64,000 nt of DNA from assembly GCF_001625695.1 (NCBI RefSeq), contig NZ_AUXY01000104.1, positions 62,001 through 126,000 on the forward strand. The letters run 5' to 3'. Below, in pieces: positions 62,225 to 64,000 of the stretch (the first letter of the stretch is position 1; every line of letters begins with the position of its first letter). The notes beneath the pieces are model-generated. The model was not told the origin of the DNA and did not search any database. It saw only the letters and a program-made list of their open reading frames with translations. Position numbers and translations under genes: made by a program. Origin of the DNA: Pseudoalteromonas luteoviolacea H33-S (GTDB lineage: Bacteria > Pseudomonadota > Gammaproteobacteria > Enterobacterales > Alteromonadaceae).

Positions 62225-62800
62225 TTAGTTGCTTTTATCGACAAGGCAATAGGGCTTCACCAATGGCTCGCCTTGTCGATAAAAAGGCGATGGCGTATTT
62301 TTTCTCAGCAATCGCCAAAGCACTATTTTCAATACCAAATTAGCCACCACCCGTTTATGTGACCAAGGTCCTTTGATTTCTACTGGGATCGCTGCATTTG
62401 CAAATTTACAAAATACACTGCCTGAGGGCGGACCTACAACATCATCTAAATTTTCTTCTATGCAACTGTGTAATAGCCCAACCAATGGCCAACGCGCGTT
62501 CATGGTATTTCCAAGTGGACTATTGCAACAGCTGGCAAACCATCGGTGTACTCCCTCTCGCGTGACGGTCAGGCAGGCAATTTCTTCATGCCCATGCGTA
62601 AATGTGAGCTGTGATGCACTCACTTGAAACACATCTGAACCGCCATATTCATTGAGCACATTTTGCTGTGCTAAATGCCCAACAAAGGCTTGGCAATCAT
62701 CACAATAACAAACCACACGATTGTGAAAAAGCCGATTGCCACATGAAACAACACCGCGCACTTTGCCACATTGGCATTTCACATTCACACACTTGTCCAT
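62225..62800 (-). CDS. GFA-like / DUF6151 family zinc-binding protein
   Basis: A protein of about 191 residues related to the GFA (glutathione-dependent formaldehyde-activating, CENP-V) fold. Zinc-type Cys motifs are seen in order: KCQCGKVRG, CYCDDCQAF and ASCCNSPLG. ATG 62800 is chosen because GTGGAGA stands 7 bases upstream; starts at 62830 or 62872 are in frame but lack such a site. The last 60 residues (GPWSHKRVVANLVLKIVLWRL) are extra to the GFA core. The last codons contain a 15-bp perfect inverted repeat. Enzymatic function unknown. Confidence 0.78.
   Translation of the reverse strand: MDKCVNVKCQCGKVRGVVSCGNRLFHNRVVCYCDDCQAFVGHLAQQNVLNEYGGSDVFQVSASQLTFTHGHEEIACLTVTREGVHRWFASCCNSPLGNTMNARWPLVGLLHSCIEENLDDVVGPPSGSVFCKFANAAIPVEIKGPWSHKRVVANLVLKIVLWRLLRKNTPSPFYRQGEPLVKPYCLVDKSN
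62233..62284. repeat. 15-bp perfect inverted repeat at the 3' end of the GFA-like gene
   Basis: TTTTATCGACAAGGC (62233-62247) and its exact complement (62270-62284) flank a 22-base loop within the last 60 bases of the GFA-like coding sequence. It lies where two genes converge and could form a strong hairpin in either transcript, though no U-run follows. Confidence 0.75.
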
Positions 62801-62949
62801 TGTATTCTCCACTGGATTAGGTTTGTTCATATTGTTGCTTTTCATACACTCTAACAGTGCTTTACAACACAATAAAATGCAAGTGGCGCTTGGCCTAGAG
62901 CCGGCTTCATGCTAGTTTGCTGCAAAACAAAATAAATTTGGGAATTACT

Positions 62950-63522
62950 ATGCCAAAGGCCAGTGAAATAAAAAAACATGCGGCGATTGAGTACAATGGT
63001 CGCGTCATGATTGTACGTGATATTGAGCGTTCAGTACCACAGGGTCGCGCAGGTGGTAGCCTATACCGTATGCGCATGTACGATGTTGTCAACAATGGTA
63101 AAGTAGACGAGACGTTTAAAGCAGAAGAAATGCTTAAACTCGCTGATTTAACGCGTCGCCCTGCGATGTTTTCATATATCGATGGTGAAGAGTATGTCTT
63201 TATGGATGAGGAAGACTACACCCCTTACCACCTCAATAAAGAAGCGATTTCAGAACAGGTTTTATTTATCAATGAAGATACTAAAGGTCTATCTGTTGTG
63301 GTTGTTGAAGGCAGCCCTGTATCGGTTGACTTACCTTCCAGCGTAGAGCTCGTGATTGAAGAAACGGCACCATCAATTAAAGGTGCATCTGCCAGTGCGC
63401 GTACAAAGCCGGCAACACTTACGACAGGCCTAATCGTCCAAGTGCCTGAGCACATTTCAACAGGTGATAAAATCAAGATCAACACGACTGAAGTTAAATT
63501 CATGAGTCGTGCAGATAGTTAA
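62950..63522 (+). CDS. Elongation factor P-like protein (YeiP/EfpL)
   Basis: A 190-residue EF-P paralogue. The three-domain KOW/OB/OB layout is present. The loop that in EF-P carries the modified Lys reads ERSVPQGRAGGSLYRMRMYD (near residue 28), with Arg at the tip and Gly-rich surroundings as in YeiP. It should help ribosomes through difficult motifs such as polyproline. ATG 62950 starts PKASEIKKHAAIEYNG, the family N-terminus; a frame from 62917 adds an unlikely lead. Length matches E. coli YeiP (190). A terminator follows. Confidence 0.93.
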   Translation: MPKASEIKKHAAIEYNGRVMIVRDIERSVPQGRAGGSLYRMRMYDVVNNGKVDETFKAEEMLKLADLTRRPAMFSYIDGEEYVFMDEEDYTPYHLNKEAISEQVLFINEDTKGLSVVVVEGSPVSVDLPSSVELVIEETAPSIKGASASARTKPATLTTGLIVQVPEHISTGDKIKINTTEVKFMSRADS

Positions 63523-63542
63523 TTTTACCTATCGAAATAAAC

Positions 63543-63565
63543 AAGCCGGTTATTCCGGCTTTTTT
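63543..63565 (+). terminator. Terminator of the EF-P-like gene
   Basis: AGCCGG-TTATT-CCGGCT followed by a run of T lies 20 bases past the stop codon. Confidence 0.9.
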
Positions 63566-63662
63566 ATTGTCTTTGTAACTTAACCCCCTACTTTTTTCTG
63601 TTTTATCACTCCTTTAATGTAATTAATGCTTTGAATTGCTGTTATTTTGTGCCAATAATAAA

Positions 63663-63674
63663 TGGAACGTTCCA
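63663..63674. promoter_or_regulatory. TGGAACGTTCCA palindrome upstream of the last gene
   Basis: A perfect 12-bp palindrome lies 32 bases upstream of ATG 63707 and could be an operator. The flanks also repeat CCAATAATAA and CCAAATAATAA. No regulator can be named. Confidence 0.35.
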
Positions 63675-63706
63675 AATAATAACAATCAAGAGAATGGGAG
63701 TTAATC

Positions 63707-64000
63707 ATGAAAAGGTTTGCACTTTGTGCTTTGGCACTTGCTATCCAGTCTGTATCTATACACGCGCACACAGGTCATACACATTCGCCATCACACAGCA
63801 ATGAAATCAACGAATGGCAAGATAAAAACAACTACAAAAAAGGCCAACGAGTCACGCACCAAGGTGCAATTTATCAAGCAAACTGGTGGTCTGAGGGCGA
63901 TTCGCCCGCCATTAATACTTCGGGGGCATGGCAGTTTGTACAATTCATCAATCATGAAAATAATACCCCAAACCCTTGGTTGCATGCTCAGGTGTACACC
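63707..64000 (+). CDS. Secreted protein with chitin-binding (CBM5/12) module, 3' end cut off
   Basis: The first 98 codons of a gene that runs off the right edge. GGGAG precedes ATG 63707. A signal peptide (KRFALCALALAIQSVSIHA) is followed by a His-rich stretch HTGHTHSPSH, then a carbohydrate-binding module of family 5/12: NEWQDKNNYKKGQRVTHQG, IYQANWW, SPA and GAWQF show the conserved Trp/Tyr residues that stack on chitin. Such modules are found on chitinases, lytic polysaccharide oxygenases and secreted proteases, so the enzyme type cannot be told from this part. The His-rich start could bind metal. Confidence 0.85.
   Translation, partial: MKRFALCALALAIQSVSIHAHTGHTHSPSHSNEINEWQDKNNYKKGQRVTHQGAIYQANWWSEGDSPAINTSGAWQFVQFINHENNTPNPWLHAQVYT

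Overview
The window reads as chromosomal DNA of a marine gammaproteobacterium, most likely Pseudoalteromonas or a close Alteromonadales relative. This is inference from moderate GC content, the gene families present and gene order; no species can be named from sequence alone. Most of the window is conserved housekeeping sequence in short operons, with a few lineage-specific or accessory segments.

Region by region. 1-4.66 kb: a truncated CadC/ToxR-type regulator, a hotdog thioesterase, a membrane fatty-acid desaturase, then about 1 kb of non-coding mosaic (dead IS3-family orfA, hairpins, four 65-bp tandem repeats). 4.66-15.7 kb, mostly minus strand: ygfB-pepP-ubiH-ubiI and gcvT-gcvH-gcvP, an order also known from Escherichia coli, but interrupted by a LysR regulator and a short GcvT-like paralogue; a 6S RNA gene lies upstream of ygfB. 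15.7-20.5 kb: an acyltransferase, a metal-efflux permease with a cysteine-rich repeat loop, its ZntR-like regulator with a textbook 20-bp-spacer promoter, a D-2-hydroxyacid dehydrogenase and a small lipoprotein. 20.5-27 kb: a receiver-GGDEF protein with a destroyed GGDEF signature, a large hybrid sensor kinase, and a PIN-PhoH ATPase. 27-40.4 kb: rapA, a secreted protein of unknown function, a SemiSWEET-like transporter and HAD phosphatase divergent from a DeoR regulator, rluA, an M20 amidohydrolase, an HD-GYP phosphodiesterase, the gspA/gspB (exeAB-like) pair and cca. 40.4-45.2 kb: a lipoprotein, a 1154-residue LRR-Roc-COR-TIR (Roco) protein and a small unknown protein. 45.3-52.7 kb: pdhR-aceE-aceF-lpdA with PdhR operator candidates. 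52.9-64 kb: serB and its divergent neighbour, tatD-family nuclease, pdxH, argS, prfC, a type II thioesterase, a lipoprotein, a GFA-like protein, an EF-P-like protein and the start of a secreted chitin-binding protein.

How the genes work together. Glycine cleavage (gcvTHP), the pyruvate dehydrogenase complex and lpdA share the E3 subunit LpdA. UbiH and UbiI act in ubiquinone synthesis. The zinc/copper permease and MerR regulator form an overlapping two-gene unit read from one metal-responsive promoter. The hybrid kinase and degenerate GGDEF response regulator are directly adjacent and probably one signalling unit.

The best candidate for an unusual system is the LRR-Roc-COR-TIR protein at 41.2-44.7 kb with its small downstream neighbour: a sensor-GTPase-effector layout like NLR-type immune proteins, here with a TIR domain that keeps the likely catalytic glutamate. 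Its function is not known from this sequence. Secondary points of interest are the short GcvT paralogue under a LysR regulator with duplicated palindromes, and the Cys-rich tandem repeats of the permease.
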